DNA from: Syncephalastrum monosporum B8922
Lineage: Eukaryota; Mucoromycota; Mucoromycetes; Mucorales; Syncephalastraceae
Direction of reading: 5' to 3'
Length of the DNA: 64,000 nucleotides
Assembly: GCA_000697355.1 (NCBI GenBank)
Contig: JNEN01001211.1
Location: forward strand, 62,001 to 126,000
In this document: positions 24,528 to 36,500 of the stretch, piece by piece
How positions within the stretch are numbered: position 1 is the first letter of the stretch
Layout: each line of letters opens with the position of its first letter
Made by a program: the position numbers and the translations under genes
Notes under the pieces: model-generated
Database searches by the model: none
The model's input: only the letters and a program-made list of their open reading frames with translations
Told to the model about the DNA's origin: nothing

Positions 24528-25645
24528 ATGTCTCAAAAGGTTGTTCTGGTTACTGGCTGTACCGCGGGTGGTATTGGTAATACTCTATCGCACCTTTGGT
24601 TCGCATTACCGCGGCTGACATTCGTTAGGTCATGGTCTTTGCAAGCAATTCGCTTCTCAGGGATGCCGCGTTTATGCCACGGCTCGTCGCATTGAGAGCA
24701 TGGCCGGTCTCGAAGGTACGTTCTGGCGTGTGTTTCTTTATATCATGGCGTACCTCTGACCGGGGCTATTTCCCACTATAGAACTCGGTTGCTCGCTGCT
24801 GACTTTGGACGTCGTCGACGAAGCTTCGATTCAAGCTGCTGTCGAGGTAAGCCCTATTTTATATCTCAGAATCAGAATGGGGCACGTAATTCAATATCTA
24901 GAAAATCATTAGCGAAGCTGGTCATATTGGTAAGTAACCACAGCAACCGGATGCATGGAAGTCTCACAGTATATGATCAGATATCCTCGTCAACAACGCT
25001 GGACGCCCGTAAGAAAGCATGCATCGTATCAGGGCGGAGATACTCATCTTTGACATTTATAGTGGCGTAGGTGCCCTCCTGGACATTGATATGGAGACAG
25101 TCAAGGCGTGCGTCGAGACAAACGTGTTTGGTGTCCTTGCCGTGAGCCGAGCGGTGGCCAAGCACATGGTGCCACGCGGTTCAGGTGTGATTGCGAACGT
25201 GGGTTCGATTGTGGGCTACACCGCGACGCCTTGGGCCGGCACGTACTCATTCTCCAAGGCAGCCTTGCACAGCATGTCGGATGCACTTCGTTTGGAGCTG
25301 GCCCCGTTCGGTGTTCAGGTTGCTGTTATCGCCCCGGGCTCAATCACCTCCAACTTTGGTAACGCCAGCGAGGCATCGATTAGCATGCCCCAGGACTCGT
25401 TCTACACCTCGGTGGCCAAGTTTATCTACGCCCGTGCCCAAATGTCGCAGTCGCGATCCACTCCCACCCATGTGTTTGCGGCCCATGTCGTTTCCAAACT
25501 ACTGCGCAAAAAGGTGCCGCGTTATATCACCTATGGCACCAACTCCTTTACCTTCCTCCTCCTGTACTACCTTCCTTTCTTCATCAAGGACTACCTTCTC
25601 AGCCGACGTTTGGGCACCATCTATGTCAAGCGTATCAAGCAGTAG
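24528..25645 (+). CDS. AYR1: Short-chain dehydrogenase, Ayr1-like (1-acyl-DHAP reductase type)
   Basis: Six exons: 24528-24576, 24629-24715, 24782-24846, 24902-24929, 24981-25008 and 25063-25645, giving 279 residues. The classical SDR elements are in order: cofactor motif VTGCTAGGIG (residues 8-17), LDVVDE, the NNAG motif (DILVNNAGRPG), the catalytic serine in NVGSIVGY and the YSFSKAALH catalytic Tyr/Lys motif. The C-terminus FLLLYYLPFFIKDYLLSRR is hydrophobic, which fits the lipid-droplet or ER attachment of Ayr1. Ayr1 reduces 1-acyl-dihydroxyacetone phosphate with NADPH in phosphatidic acid synthesis. Two consecutive exons of only 28 nt are required to keep the frame. Substrate is inferred from the family. 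Confidence 0.87.
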
Positions 25646-25845
25646 AGAAATGAACATATCCCCCCCCCTATTCAAGTTGTACCGTTCTGTATCAAATATA
25701 GAATACAATTCTAAGATGCCGTCAAATAAGCCATAATTGGATAGTGTATACGTAAATGTGGTGTTATGACTCCATCCGTTCTCGAATAGAAGAGGTCGCT
25801 TCATCGGAGTGAGATGTATTGCATGCAGTATATACAAAGAAAGCA

Positions 25846-28276
25846 CTATGAGCTCACTAGATTTTTGTAGAATTGAGACACGCGGGGATGGGCCATGACT
25901 TTCGAGCTGTCAAAGTTAAGAATTTGGAGCGCATCGAGCGAGCGTGCACGGGAGAGGGCAACATAGGCTTGGCCTTTTTCGAAAACAGTACCGAGATCGA
26001 CGCGGACACTATCCAGGGTCTGGCCCTGACTTTTGTGGATGGACATGGCCCATGCCAACATCAGGGGCACTTGCTTGCGTGAGCAGAGGATCTTGCCATC
26101 TATTCTCATCGTTCAATGATCTGTAGCCTATCCATGTCCATCCATCTTACCTGGCAATTCGACCGACCACGTTTCCTCGTCGACGATTATCTCGCGACCG
26201 TTCGCAAACTTTACCACAGGCAAGTTTTTGGCCTTCATCTCGCTCACCAGGTCAATGTCCTTATCGCTACCGGGCTGGTTGTACTTGGGTGGCAGACGGG
26301 AATAGATGGCCATGGCCGATTCATAATTGGGCTCACCAGTGAAGCCGACAATGATGCCCAACGAACCGTTGACAAGTTGTGAATCGTAATTCTTGAGGAG
26401 CATCACCTGCGCGTCCTTTTTGAGGTTGAGTATTCGAGGAGCAATGCATTGATCGGCCTTGTTCTTGTCGCCCGAATCTTTGGCCTCGTACTTGTAGGCT
26501 TCGCCAGTCAGAGCCGCGAGACGGCCGTTGTTGGACGCATCCACCTGATGTCGAAGAGGGTATCTAAAGAGCGGGCGTCAATCACAGGTCAAGAAAGAAA
26601 GAAAGAAAGAGGAAAAGCGTACAATTCAGTGGGCATAATGTTGGCGTGGCACTCGGGCGCCCTGGAGAGCGATTTGAAGATATCAAGCGCACGGGACGTG
26701 AGATTGCCCAGGCGCATTTCATTGAGAATATCGACGAACGCTAAGGGAGACTCATGTTGAGCACATGGATCGGTTCTCCTAGAATTTTGTCTTACTCTGG
26801 TCTTTTTGACGAAAGACCTGCTTCAAAAGCACGCTTTTGGTGATGACTTGATTCCACGACGTGGCCTCAAAAGCAAATTTGCAATCGCCGTTCGGGTTGA
26901 CGGGGGGTAGCTGAAAGAAATCGCCCGTGGCAATGACCTGTGGATATGATGAGCCTCCATAATACGTGGAGTGTACAAATGTGATTACCTGTATGCCGCC
27001 AAAAGGGAGGTTGGGGTATCTGAGCTGTCGTGCAATCTGCTCCAATTTATCAAAAAGTTCACCGTCGACCATGGAAACTGTTCAATCTATAGGTGAGTAT
27101 TTTCTCTTGTCATTCAAGCGGGAAAAAGCATACTCTCATCGATGATAAGCACTTCGGTTGAGCGCCATCGCTCCTTGGCCTTCTTGTTGCCCTGAATGTT
27201 GTCCACTAGCTTGGGTACTGAATCTTTACCGAGACCGATACCCGCGAAGCTAAAACACATATGCTGACGTGAGTATGATCTATTTGTTTTAGTGCATTGA
27301 AACTGACCTGTGCAGCGTACAGCCACTGATATTACACGCGGCAATGCCTGTCGATGCCGTCACAGCTACGTTGGGTCCGTATTTGTCCTTCAGTTTGTCG
27401 ATAATCGCTAAATACAGTATAAGTAAACAGTAACTGGATTTATCTCTGCCGTAACACACCTCGTAGCAGGACGGATTTGCCTGTGCCGGCGGAACCAGTA
27501 AAGAAGATCGATTTTCGATCATTGAGCACCATGTGCAGGACTCGAGCTTGGTCAGGCGAGAGTTCGGGACGGAACTCGCTCGTGGGCTTCGGCCTGCTTT
27601 GTTTGTACGGACTGATGGGAAGCGTGCGCCGGGGCGCAGGCGCAGGCGGCAGTCTACGGGTGCGCTTGGCAGGTGGCACAGGCATGCTGCTGATGGAAGG
27701 AGCTTTCTGGAACGGCGACCGAAGATTGAGGCTGCCAACGTGCGACTGGCTGTCGACGTGCCAGGTCGCGTCCATGGGTCGTTTGTAGCTATTGGTATTG
27801 TTATTGCTACTGCTATTGCTACTGGAGCTGGTATTGCTGCTAGGTGGTGTGGGTGGCTGCTCCTCGCGGATGAGTCGGTGAGGCTGGCCGGTGCGGCCGG
27901 GGAGGAGCAGCGTCTTTGAGTCATGGTGCATGTCAGTCATGGACATGGCGGGTTTGGCAGGCACGCGCGTGGCATTGGCAGGTAGGACCGGAATTTGGGG
28001 TTGTGCGGGTGGGGGCAGCGAGCGAGACTGCGTCGTGCTCGAGAGGACCGGTGCTTTTCGTCGGCTGGCATCGTAGGTGGCGACGTGCGGGGAGCCAAAG
28101 TTGTACGTCGTCTTTTGAGACGTGCCTGACGAGGCAAACAAGCGACCTGGCGTGCGCTGCAAAGGCCCATGCGTCGCTTTTTGTTCTGTCTTTCCTTCGT
28201 TTTTGGGTGTCACCTTTGAAAAAAAGCTGGTCATTTTTGGCTGATTGCCATTGTTGACTGCCTTGTTTCTGTTCAT
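25846..28276 (-). CDS. PIF1: PIF1-family 5'-3' DNA helicase
   Basis: Eight exons: 27460-28276, 27308-27407, 27134-27249, 26989-27077, 26796-26937, 26623-26740, 26151-26563 and 25846-26099, giving 682 residues. Helicase motifs appear in order: Walker [12 protein letters not shown], motif Ia ASTGIAA, Walker B IIDEISMVDG, motif [20 protein letters not shown], and the C-terminal [12 protein letters not shown] and YVALSRAR. The first about 230 residues are a Ser/Pro/Asn-rich unstructured region with a basic patch (PPAKRTRRL). Pif1 unwinds G-quadruplexes and stalled forks and removes telomerase in nucleus and mitochondria. Near the N-terminus QPKMTSFF matches a PCNA-interacting box. Start at the first ATG, 28276. 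Converges on AYR1 with 200 bp between stops. Confidence 0.95.
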
Positions 28277-28548
28277 CCTCGCAACACAGACTTAGGAAAG
28301 AAGCGTAAAAAAGCAAGAAAAAAAAATGAAGTGGAGAACAAAGACGCCGAAATTGGAAGGGCAAAGGGGGTCACACATTCACGACAAAAAAAAAAAAAGA
28401 CGTGTCATTCATTGTCATCCTCTCCTCCTGCTTCTCCTCCTCATTGTTATATACAGAGTAGCTTATTATTTCCTGATATGCAGGTGTATATTTATTCAAG
28501 CAGCTTATAGCAATGTTGGTGGAGGTATGTGTCCAAAATCGATACTTT

Positions 28549-31500
28549 TTACGCGTTTTTTCCAAGTAACGCGTCTGATAATTCTTCCTCGGTGGCATTG
28601 GCGCGCACATTATTTGATGTTCTGCCCGGTGCGCGTCCTCGCAATTCTTCAAGCGTAATTACATTGGTATCATCGTCATCATCTTCTTCATATTCGTCAT
28701 CTTCCTCATATTCATCTTCGTCGTCATCCTCTTCCTCCTCGTGTGCGGACCTGGCCGATAAAGGCACATCGCTGTGGCCTGTGCTGTGGCTGTGGATCGA
28801 AAGTTGCCTCGCCTGCGAGACAAGCTCGGCGGGAGCCCGGCGGTGACTTGGGATAGCAAGATCGCAAAGATGGTGGCCCACCACCCACGGAAAGCTCAGG
28901 AGGTGCGCATCCGACGATGTATTCTGTCGCAGCTCATCCTCATCGTAGGTCACGTGGTACCACGCCGCTGCCTTGATCTGCATTTGCTGTTGTACGTCGT
29001 CTGCGATGCGCCCGCCTGCTGCTTTTTCAAATTCACGGTCAAACTCGTCCGTATACTCGCGCTTCAGACGGCGAACGGCCTCTTGGAGCTGCTGTTGCAA
29101 TTCGTGCGTGCTACGGTGCACGCTCGACCGCTTCGTCCACTCTACGACAAAACCAGAGATCGCCTCGGCCTCGGTCCGCAGGCCATATTGGTTCATCAGC
29201 GAGGCGAGGTCGCGGTTGTAACTGTCGCGGACATGGCGTGCTTCTTCGAGATAACGCTCTATGTCTTGCGTCTTGAGACGGTCGTCGAAGCGGCGCGCCC
29301 ATGTTTGTGTACGGCCAAAGTTCTCGTATTCGCTCTTATCAATCATGCGGTAGATCCGACCCAGCGCAGTGCGCGATTCATAGCTTTCCTTGTCTTTCTT
29401 CTCCATGAAGTCTGGAAAGCTGTGGACGCGCAGACTGCTGGTGAGTCTCGCTGCTACGCCCGTCTTGGGATAGTCTGATAGATGGAAGAAAATACAGAAC
29501 GCTCAGCAGGTCTACGTGCGTCGTTTTCAAGGTACTTACCGACAGCTTCCGAGTGCAGTTGAGCGAGGTGAAGACATCGGCCATCGGCGGCGCCTTCTGG
29601 ACTTCGGTCCGCTGTGGCCAAGTGGGCGTTTGCGATCTGGCCGAGGTTGTCGTTGTTGATGTATCGTACAAAAAAGCTAATGATATCCGAGATCGTGACG
29701 TTGCCCTTGACCTCCTGCGTTTTGCCTGACATATAGGATAGCGGTGCAGGGTTACGGCCGAGGGGTATCAAGCTTGGGTCCCATATCACACTATGTGCAA
29801 AAATATCTTAGCTCGGTGCCCTTTCACGAAAATCATCCCAATGCCTACGTATAGTCGTCGCCATCAAGGTCACCGCCTGAGAGCATGGAAGGGAGATCAC
29901 GCCGACCAGCGGCAGAGAATACGACAACATCGTGCATATGGTGAAGCCGCGGGCAATCAACGGCTTTGACAACACGCACGTCGCCCGGATGGAAGCATGG
30001 ATTGCGGAAAATAACGCATTCACCCGTTACCACCGTGCGCTTCTGGCCTTCTCGATTGCTACCAAAGTTGACGGCGCGCGATACCTGCACAAAAATCTCG
30101 TTTTCGTCGAGCGAGCTCGTGTCATCCACGACACCCATCAGGAACGCGCCCTGAGACACAGCAATTTTGGTTTTTTGCTTCAGGTCTTTGAGTCTGCTAA
30201 CACGAAACGCGTTCATCAGGTTCATCAGGTGCGGGTCTTTCCGCCGGAGGAAGCCGGCCCGGATCATCCGCGCCATGGACTGGCAGATACCGTACGGGTC
30301 CATGTTATCCGTGAGCATTTGCACGGCGGTGGTGGCATCCTCCAGGCCGCGGTCGAGGGTGCGCATCATGTCGTGCGTCTTGTTGACAAAGACCTCATCC
30401 CGGATGCCGCGCGCGGACAGAAGCACGATGGATTGCCGGTTGAGGGTGGCAGGGAGAAAGACGGCGGGCCGGACGACTTCGAGCATGGTGTGCGATGATT
30501 CGAACTTGATCTGGCTCGGCCGGAGCTGGACCTGGCGCTTGGAGAGATACGAGGAGACCATGAGAACGCCTTTGGCACCACCAAGACGGATCTGAAATGC
30601 GCTCGGGGTATATTCCAACTTGAGCTGCTGGCTTACGTCGCGTGCGAGCGAGAAGGACATTTTGCCGACGCCGTCCGTGAAGCAATAAGGCCCTTGTGTG
30701 ATATCATCAATGATCGTAACCTCATGATCCTGGAGCTCCATGATGGGCGTCGTCGACGAGAAACACTAAGAAGAGGAGCTGTGAGTCAGTCTCTCTCTCT
30801 GTCTTTGGCGCGCACATGGCCATTTTTCGTCTTGCTGGCACTTACCTGACCCATGCGGGTCGCGTTCTTGGCAATGTTCTTGACGTGGTCGAATGTACCC
30901 ATCCACTGGCGAATCAGAGTCGGATTGAGCTCGCGAGACGGTGCAAAGAACCAACAGCCATGGTCGCGTAGCTGCGAACTGGAAAAAGCGAGAAAATCGT
31001 AGCGTCGACGGCCGATCTGGATGCCATTTTTGAGGACTTCAAAGACCCGGTCGCACAAGGCGCTGTTGGAGCTCTCGATGGTATCGTCGAATGATGCGCT
31101 GAGGCGGGTCCGGGCTTCGTCGACAAACTGGACGCGTAAAAAACGGTCGGCATGCTCTTTAAAATGACGTATCACACGATTCGTGACTTCAACGGTTGGG
31201 AGAGTGAAGGAGATGCCGGTTGGGCTGACGTACGCCTTTCGCATCAGGACGCAGTGGGGCGGTACCTTGGGCGCATGGGAGCCCTGGCCATGCATGCTAA
31301 GGACCTCCTTGATAGCATCCGTAGGTCTCTCATAGTGCTCGTTCTTTTTGATGAGATGGGTCAGGGCGTTCGCGTAAGCCCGGGCGTCGAGACGGAGCAT
31401 ATGATTCATGAAGGCAATGAAATCACCGTCGAGAGTGAGCTCGCTGAAGGTGTTGTTGGAGACGGCAACCTCGAGCAGGTAGAGCACGTCAAAATCCTCG

Positions 31501-32520
31501 ATGCCTCGGGCGCGGTCGAAATGGGTGTAAAATGCTTGAGACTGAGGTGGAAGTCTAAACGTGACGGGAGGCCTGTCCTGCATGAAGTTGTACTCAGCCG
31601 CGGTCTGGACCATCACGTTGAACTGAGTCAATTCTTCTTGCGAGAGGAGAAAGGTCATGTTGAACGAGCGCCATTTGCTGAAGTCGATGAGGTAGTCGGC
31701 TGCAAAGGGGAGGACCGGGCTTCTTGGCTTGGGCTTCTGTGCCTCGGCAGCAGCGCCCTCGTTGACAGGGACCTGGATGACGCGGTCGAACCGCCGCTGC
31801 AGGTTCCCCCCGGAGATCTCTACCATGGTCTGGTTTGCGGGGCCACGCTTCGTCTTCCACACCTTCGGCGCATACTTGCACGTGAAGTGGATCTGCGCCT
31901 TTGCGCCTTTGCGCGCGTGCTTGCGGGTGAGGACGATGCCATCGACGAGGTCGCTCAGGCTCAACTCGAGCCGGTAGCGGTCGCGAAGGTGGTTAAAGTA
32001 GAGGCGGATGTGGCGGGCGGAGAGATTGAGCTCAAACGAGACAGAAACGATGTTCTTCCAGCGAGGTACGAATTCAGTCGCACTGAACATGACACCGAGA
32101 TACAGCTCGGCTGCGTGGAAGGAAAACTTTTGTTGGCCGGCTGTCATGCGGTCGACGAGTTCAGGAGAAGCAAACTGCATCACGACACGGACGCCGTCGA
32201 CGCGGATGTCTCTGCGCTCCACGAAGCGGGTATCGCTGGGTGTTTGCCTGTCAAATATTGCTGTCGCGGTGAGCATGTGGCGCGTCTGATACGAGGAGTC
32301 TTTACCGAAAGGACACGAGGGCTTGTCCGGCGCGCTCAGTGCGCTCCAAAACAAGCTGAACGCGATCCACTGCACCATACTGCGACATGACGTTATAAAT
32401 GGTGTCTGTCTTGGTGCGCGGGTCCAGGTTGGTCACCAAGAGCCACCGTCTGCGATCGGGGTCGACGGGTGGTGGAGGCACATCCGCATCAATGAGTAGA
32501 TCTGTCGAATCTAAGCTCAT
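28549..32520 (-). CDS. Cellular RNA-dependent RNA polymerase (RNAi type) with N-terminal RRM
   Basis: Five exons: 32306-32520, 30846-32247, 29849-30765, 29540-29790 and 28549-29474, giving 1,236 residues. An RRM-like fold occupies roughly residues 23-75 (WLLVTNLDPRTKTDTIYNVM, then VQLVLERTERAGQALVSF). The catalytic core contains FTDGVGKMS, IRLGGAKGVL, GECVIFRNPCFHPGD and the metal-binding DLDGD in MLSGGDLDGDDY. VDYPKTG follows after the fourth splice. The C-terminus is very acidic (a D/E run near residue 1,190). Enzymes of this family make double-stranded RNA from aberrant transcripts and feed Dicer; Mucorales have several paralogues, and which one this is cannot be told. A long inverted repeat starts about 590 bp upstream of the start codon. 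Confidence 0.93.
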
Positions 32521-33112
32521 GGTCAATAAAAGAGCAACGTCTTTGAGATAAGGGATGTGTGTGTGCACTGACCTCGAAGCATGACAAAGAAGAACACGCG
32601 TTTATCGGTCAGTGACTCCTGGTTTAAGGTGCTTTGAAACAGTGAAAAAGTGACAAAATGATCAAACAATAAAAATCATGCAAGTCGAAAAGCCCACAGA
32701 ACTGGGATAGACAGCCCCATTTTATCAGTTACTCCAGCCTGATGATTACCCATCGTGTGGAGATGCTTTAAAGGCCCTGATATATTCACAGCAGCCGGTA
32801 TCGTATTCATATTTTCATCTGCTTGTTTATTTTCCACTGCTCCTCGCCAATCTCTGTATGTCCACTGATCAGGCAGCCCACCACTTTCTCACCTCTGTGC
32901 TTGCAAAGACCGTAGTTTTGACATTTGAAATGGAAAATGTCGCCTTTAGCTTCTCACTGGAACGGAGAAGACTTCGCCAAATATTAGAGAGCGAGTATGG
33001 TATCGCCTCGACGTAAGCCATTGTGGCTCGGGCCTCTGCTTGAGGGCCCTGAGCACCGACTGTAGCTGTGTGGCGATGTGTCGTTTATGTGTGAGCACCA
33101 GTCGAAACACAA
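32521..33112. other. Intergenic region between the RdRP gene and the inverted repeat
   Basis: 592 bp holding the RdRP leader and promoter. No gene recognised. The minus-strand frame entering from the repeat arm at 33170 continues here to 32946 but has no motif. Confidence 0.55.
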
Positions 33113-35286
33113 AAGATGATCTGAACTTGATCAGCGTATCAGTAGCGATGTTGACCATAATCGATGACATACCGTCGTCGTGGGTCTTCTTCGAGTGCTA
33201 CGCCAACAGTATTACCATTGAGCAGACCATCGTTTCGTTGTAAAACTGCTTTTGTATGTATGCAGATATTTCGGAGCGTCGTATGGCGAATCACGCCGAC
33301 ATGTGCGTTATATGGTATCGTTGGTGGTGTGGACGGGCTGCGCTGATGTGCCCATCCAGGTATATCGTCATACTTTTATTGCTTTTCTTCTTTGTGTCGC
33401 CGCCGCCGTCGCGGTCGTCACCGTCGTCGTCGCCTTTCGCATGTAACCGCCAGCAACATTAGAAAGATGTCTTTAGTATTACAGCAGCTCACCTTGCATC
33501 GTTCGAGAAATAACATGTCGCCACTTCCCAGGTTTTACCACGGCCAGAGTCGTCTCATGTAGGCAGTAGCCAGCCGTCTAGTCCAAGTCGTCTCTCGGCT
33601 GTTCCTTTTTCGCCCTCGATGCGCAGCACACCAGCATGTCAGTTCTTGATGTCAGGCCATCGGAACGACCCATGTCGTGAGCGAGCACCACAAAGTAACG
33701 GTGCCGCCGCTGTGGCGAGCTCGCATTCTTGCTGTGACCTTGGCGTCTGCTCCAGATGATGCACCGTCGCTTGATTTCGTAAAGTATCCATCCGCAATAG
33801 CGTCGGTTACGACCGGGACCGAGTCAACCGGAAGATGTGGCTATAAAGCGGGCGAGGGCGGGGGGGGGGGGGAGGGAAGGGGGCAAGGGAAAGTGAACGC
33901 CAAGGACAGGAAAGGTTCGTCTTCAGCCGCTACAGCTCAGGGAAGTGAGCAGCAACGTCGAACACTTCCTCATCCTCAGGTTCCGCCACGATGAGGATAA
34001 AATCCTCATCGGGTTCCGGCCGGAGATGGCCAAACGGGTCGTCCATCCAGTCCCGGACTGGAGAGCCCTCCACGGACGACGGAGGAGTGTAACCCGGCGA
34101 GTCGGACAGAGAGGCTGTGGATGACTTATAGGAAGAAGGCGAGGTAGAAGGAGAGCTTAAGTCAGAGTCGGTCAGAGTGGCAAGGTCGGAAAGAGGGGAG
34201 GGCGAGGGAGAGGGAGACAGAGAGGGAGACAGAGAGGCAGAGCCAGGGAGGGAAAGACCTTCAGCAGAGGAAACAGAATGGGGTGAGGACGCCGACGACG
34301 GAGCAGCTTCTTCTGGGCCGGAGGAAGGTGAACGGCCAGCAGGCACCATCAGACTGAGGGTTGCTTCTGCCGGTTCTCGACGAGGCTCATCTGCCATATC
34401 CAACAGACCTTCCGGTGTAGACGGCTGCCCGTCCTCAGCACTGTGGTCATTCGCGGCTGCGGGTTCCTCAAGAGCAGGAGCCGGACCAGCAGCAGCACCT
34501 TGGCCAACGCACAGGCGCTTGCGGTGGCGGTCGTCGTCAGGGGACGGAGTGGTGATGCCGCTTGCACGCTTGCGGGTCGGTGTCGACGCGTCGGAGGAGG
34601 CGGAGGAGGAGGCGGGGCTTGCGACGCGCGACGCGCGCTCAGTCTCGCAGGGACTGCCAGGCACGCTGGCTGCGGCAGTGGTCAAAGGGTCATCGGTGAG
34701 CCGGATGCGCTTCTTCTGAGGCATAGTGTGAGGAGGTGCTGAACAGCAGCGTTTGCGGTGGACAGAGGACAGATGCATTGTAAACAAGAGGCAAGGATTA
34801 GAGAAAGCGAGGGGCCTCACATTTCTGGTGATTTCACTTAGGTATCTTCTGTTTAAAGTCCGTCAAAAGGCTTCAGACAATAGCAGAGATTAATGCCGTT
34901 ACAATGGGTCTTCATTGACTTCAACGAGATCTCTACAGTAGCTTTTCATCGTCATGACAGCGTGAAACGTGGTCAAGTTTCACATAGCAACACCTGCAGA
35001 ACTGTTTTGCAGGTAAGACACCAATTTTTGGCGCAGGCTAACACTGACAGTGTCACGAATTTCGAGTTTAATGTGGTACCTCCTTTGTTCAAACATGTGT
35101 ACTGTAGTCCCAATACCATTGTAGAAAGGTCTGACGTATGCTTAGCCGTATGCCATAGATATATTGATTAGAGTTGACACCGAAGCACGGTAAATAATCA
35201 TGCATCAGATTGGTCACAACGCCATATACTGCAGATGACTAGCATTCTTGCTGGAGGAACGTGCACCAAGTACAGATGCATAATAT
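33113..35286. repeat. Left arm of a 2,174-bp inverted repeat
   Basis: This arm is the reverse complement of 36883-39056 with no net length change: every paired coordinate sums to 72169. The inner boundary is where GATGCATAATAT diverges and the outer boundary where AAGATGATCTG diverges. Differences I can see are one substitution in the Ser/Pro-rich ORF and six inside a 30-nt G-rich tract (33843-33872 here). No clear target-site duplication flanks the pair. The arm carries the ORF at 33930-34778 on the minus strand. Confidence 0.95.
33930..34778 (-). CDS. Ser/Pro-rich protein of unknown function, left copy
   Basis: Open frame of 282 residues from the first ATG (34778); a second ATG at 34724 would start MPQKKRIRLTDDP, with a nuclear-localisation-like KKRIR. 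The frame stays open upstream to 34820 without an ATG. It is low in complexity: Ser/Pro/Ala-rich, with a run of SPSLSPSPSPSP. A short acidic C-terminus ends in VRDWMDDPFGHLRPEPDEDF and EDEEVF. GC content is much higher than in flanking DNA and third positions are often G or C, which favours coding. The copy at 37391-38239 is identical except for Thr in place of Ala in SDLATLTD. No family is recognised. The acidic C-terminus could be an activation domain, which is speculation. Confidence 0.5.
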   Translation of the reverse strand: MHLSSVHRKRCCSAPPHTMPQKKRIRLTDDPLTTAAASVPGSPCETERASRVASPASSSASSDASTPTRKRASGITTPSPDDDRHRKRLCVGQGAAAGPAPALEEPAAANDHSAEDGQPSTPEGLLDMADEPRREPAEATLSLMVPAGRSPSSGPEEAAPSSASSPHSVSSAEGLSLPGSASLSPSLSPSPSPSPLSDLATLTDSDLSSPSTSPSSYKSSTASLSDSPGYTPPSSVEGSPVRDWMDDPFGHLRPEPDEDFILIVAEPEDEEVFDVAAHFPEL

Positions 35287-35451
35287 CGTGTTTGTTCCTG
35301 GAATACCTACCACCTTTGCGACACTGTAGTGTATCCTTTTCTGGATCTGATTCCATTATTTCTTATTTTCTGTCCTGTACATGCTTTCTGTCTCACGAAC
35401 CCACAATGGACCTTCTCCACGCCGCGCTTGCTACACACCGCCTCTCTTGAC

Positions 35452-35754
35452 ATGGAAGTTTCTTTTGCTACTGTTGCTTTCTATACACTCATGATCAACC
35501 CAGCTGCTTATGGATGGCTTAACCTCCCTGCCTTTTTCGAGTCCGAAGTCCAAGTCTGGGGAACCGTCGTCTTAGCCAGCGGTCTCGTCTGCAGGAGTGT
35601 TGTTACGCAGCTGCAGCAAGCACCCAAAGTCGTCGCTTCTCGCTTCACAAATAGAAATGGTAGAGGAAGAGAAACTACAGTAAATTTGTCGAGTGACAAT
35701 GGCTCTACTTTATCATGGCTCGATCTTGGGATAAGAAAAAATACGAGGTGTTGA
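35452..35754 (+). CDS. Possible small protein of 100 residues in the spacer
   Basis: ATG-initiated open frame of 100 residues inside the inverted-repeat spacer. It begins MEVSFATVAFYTLMINPAAY, has a hydrophobic stretch (VWGTVVLASGLVC) that might cross or touch a membrane, then a Ser/Asn/Arg-rich tail. No family recognised. It could be a remnant of a larger gene cut by the rearrangement or a chance ORF. The frame is already open upstream of the ATG. Confidence 0.3.
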   Translation: MEVSFATVAFYTLMINPAAYGWLNLPAFFESEVQVWGTVVLASGLVCRSVVTQLQQAPKVVASRFTNRNGRGRETTVNLSSDNGSTLSWLDLGIRKNTRC

Positions 35755-35859
35755 CTAGCTGACTATTGTAACTTGATTTGATGAGTCTCGTCTATACTGA
35801 GCTTGAACATTTACACCGGCTTCAAAAGTTGACCGCGTCCCAAGAGAGCCCATGGTCAT

Positions 35860-36018
35860 CTAACGACGACCTCCAGGTGGGCGATAGACGTAAGGGCATG
35901 ACCTAGATTGAATATTATTAATAAATTCTACTTGAGCTAGTTGCTGATTAACAACTTACGAGTAGCTGTGCTCTTTCTTGCCGCAGAACATGCACTTGGA
36001 ACGACGAATAGTGGACAT
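35860..36018 (-). CDS. 33-residue spliced CCHC zinc-knuckle microprotein
   Basis: Two exons, 35960-36018 (59 nt) and 35860-35902 (43 nt), with a 57-nt GT-AG intron (GTAAGT donor). The product is 33 residues. C9, C12, H17 and C22 form an exact CX2CX4HX4C zinc knuckle, and the intron interrupts the motif just before the final cysteine, so only the spliced reading gives a complete knuckle. It starts MSTIRRSKCMFCGKKEHSYS and ends in a short Pro/Gly/Arg tail. Zinc knuckles bind single-stranded nucleic acid or proteins; the role here is unknown. It is too short for ordinary gene callers. The exact motif across the splice junction is the main evidence. Confidence 0.55.
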
Positions 36019-36419
36019 CTTGAATGACCGGATGCTTTCGGATTTGTTGAAAATAAGGCAGCAGTTTTAAGTTTGAGAAGCGAGTGTGGAGAGTAGATTG
36101 GTTTGGTGAAAGAGAGACTCTCAATTCAGCTTGCTTTTATATCTTGGAGTGTCTTTGTCTAAGAGATCCTCCATTAAGCACCGACGGCATTCAGTAGATG
36201 AAAAATAATACCTGGCAACAACAAGATATGTGGTTGACAACCTCAAGATCCCTCTCATTGTACATAAATGTATGTCACACTGGATCCTGCGCAATGAATC
36301 CGCCAGTGATGCGCTTAATTTCCCGCACATCTTTAAAAGGAAACTCGCAGAGCCAGTAAAGACCCACCTGCTGCATGATCGGGCCTTTGACTTACTGATG
36401 AATTAACCTCGCTGCAGAC

Positions 36420-36500
36420 AGGTGGTTGTCAGAATTTCCAGCATCTTCTACGGCACGCAATGTTTACATGAACCACATCATTTTTTTTTGACAACCACCT
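36420..36500. repeat. 12-bp inverted repeat in the spacer
   Basis: AGGTGGTTGTCA at 36420-36431 is followed, after 57 nt, by its perfect reverse complement at 36489-36500. It could form a hairpin or be the terminus of a tiny mobile-element remnant. No coding potential between the arms. Confidence 0.5.

Noticed and set aside
31152..32390. 412-codon plus-strand ORF
   Set aside because: It lies fully antisense to the RdRP coding exon and mirrors its codon bias; no motif of its own.
34893..35171. 92-codon ORF in the repeat arm (also at 36998-37276)
   Set aside because: Identical in both copies only because the arms are identical; amino acid content shows no motif or bias.
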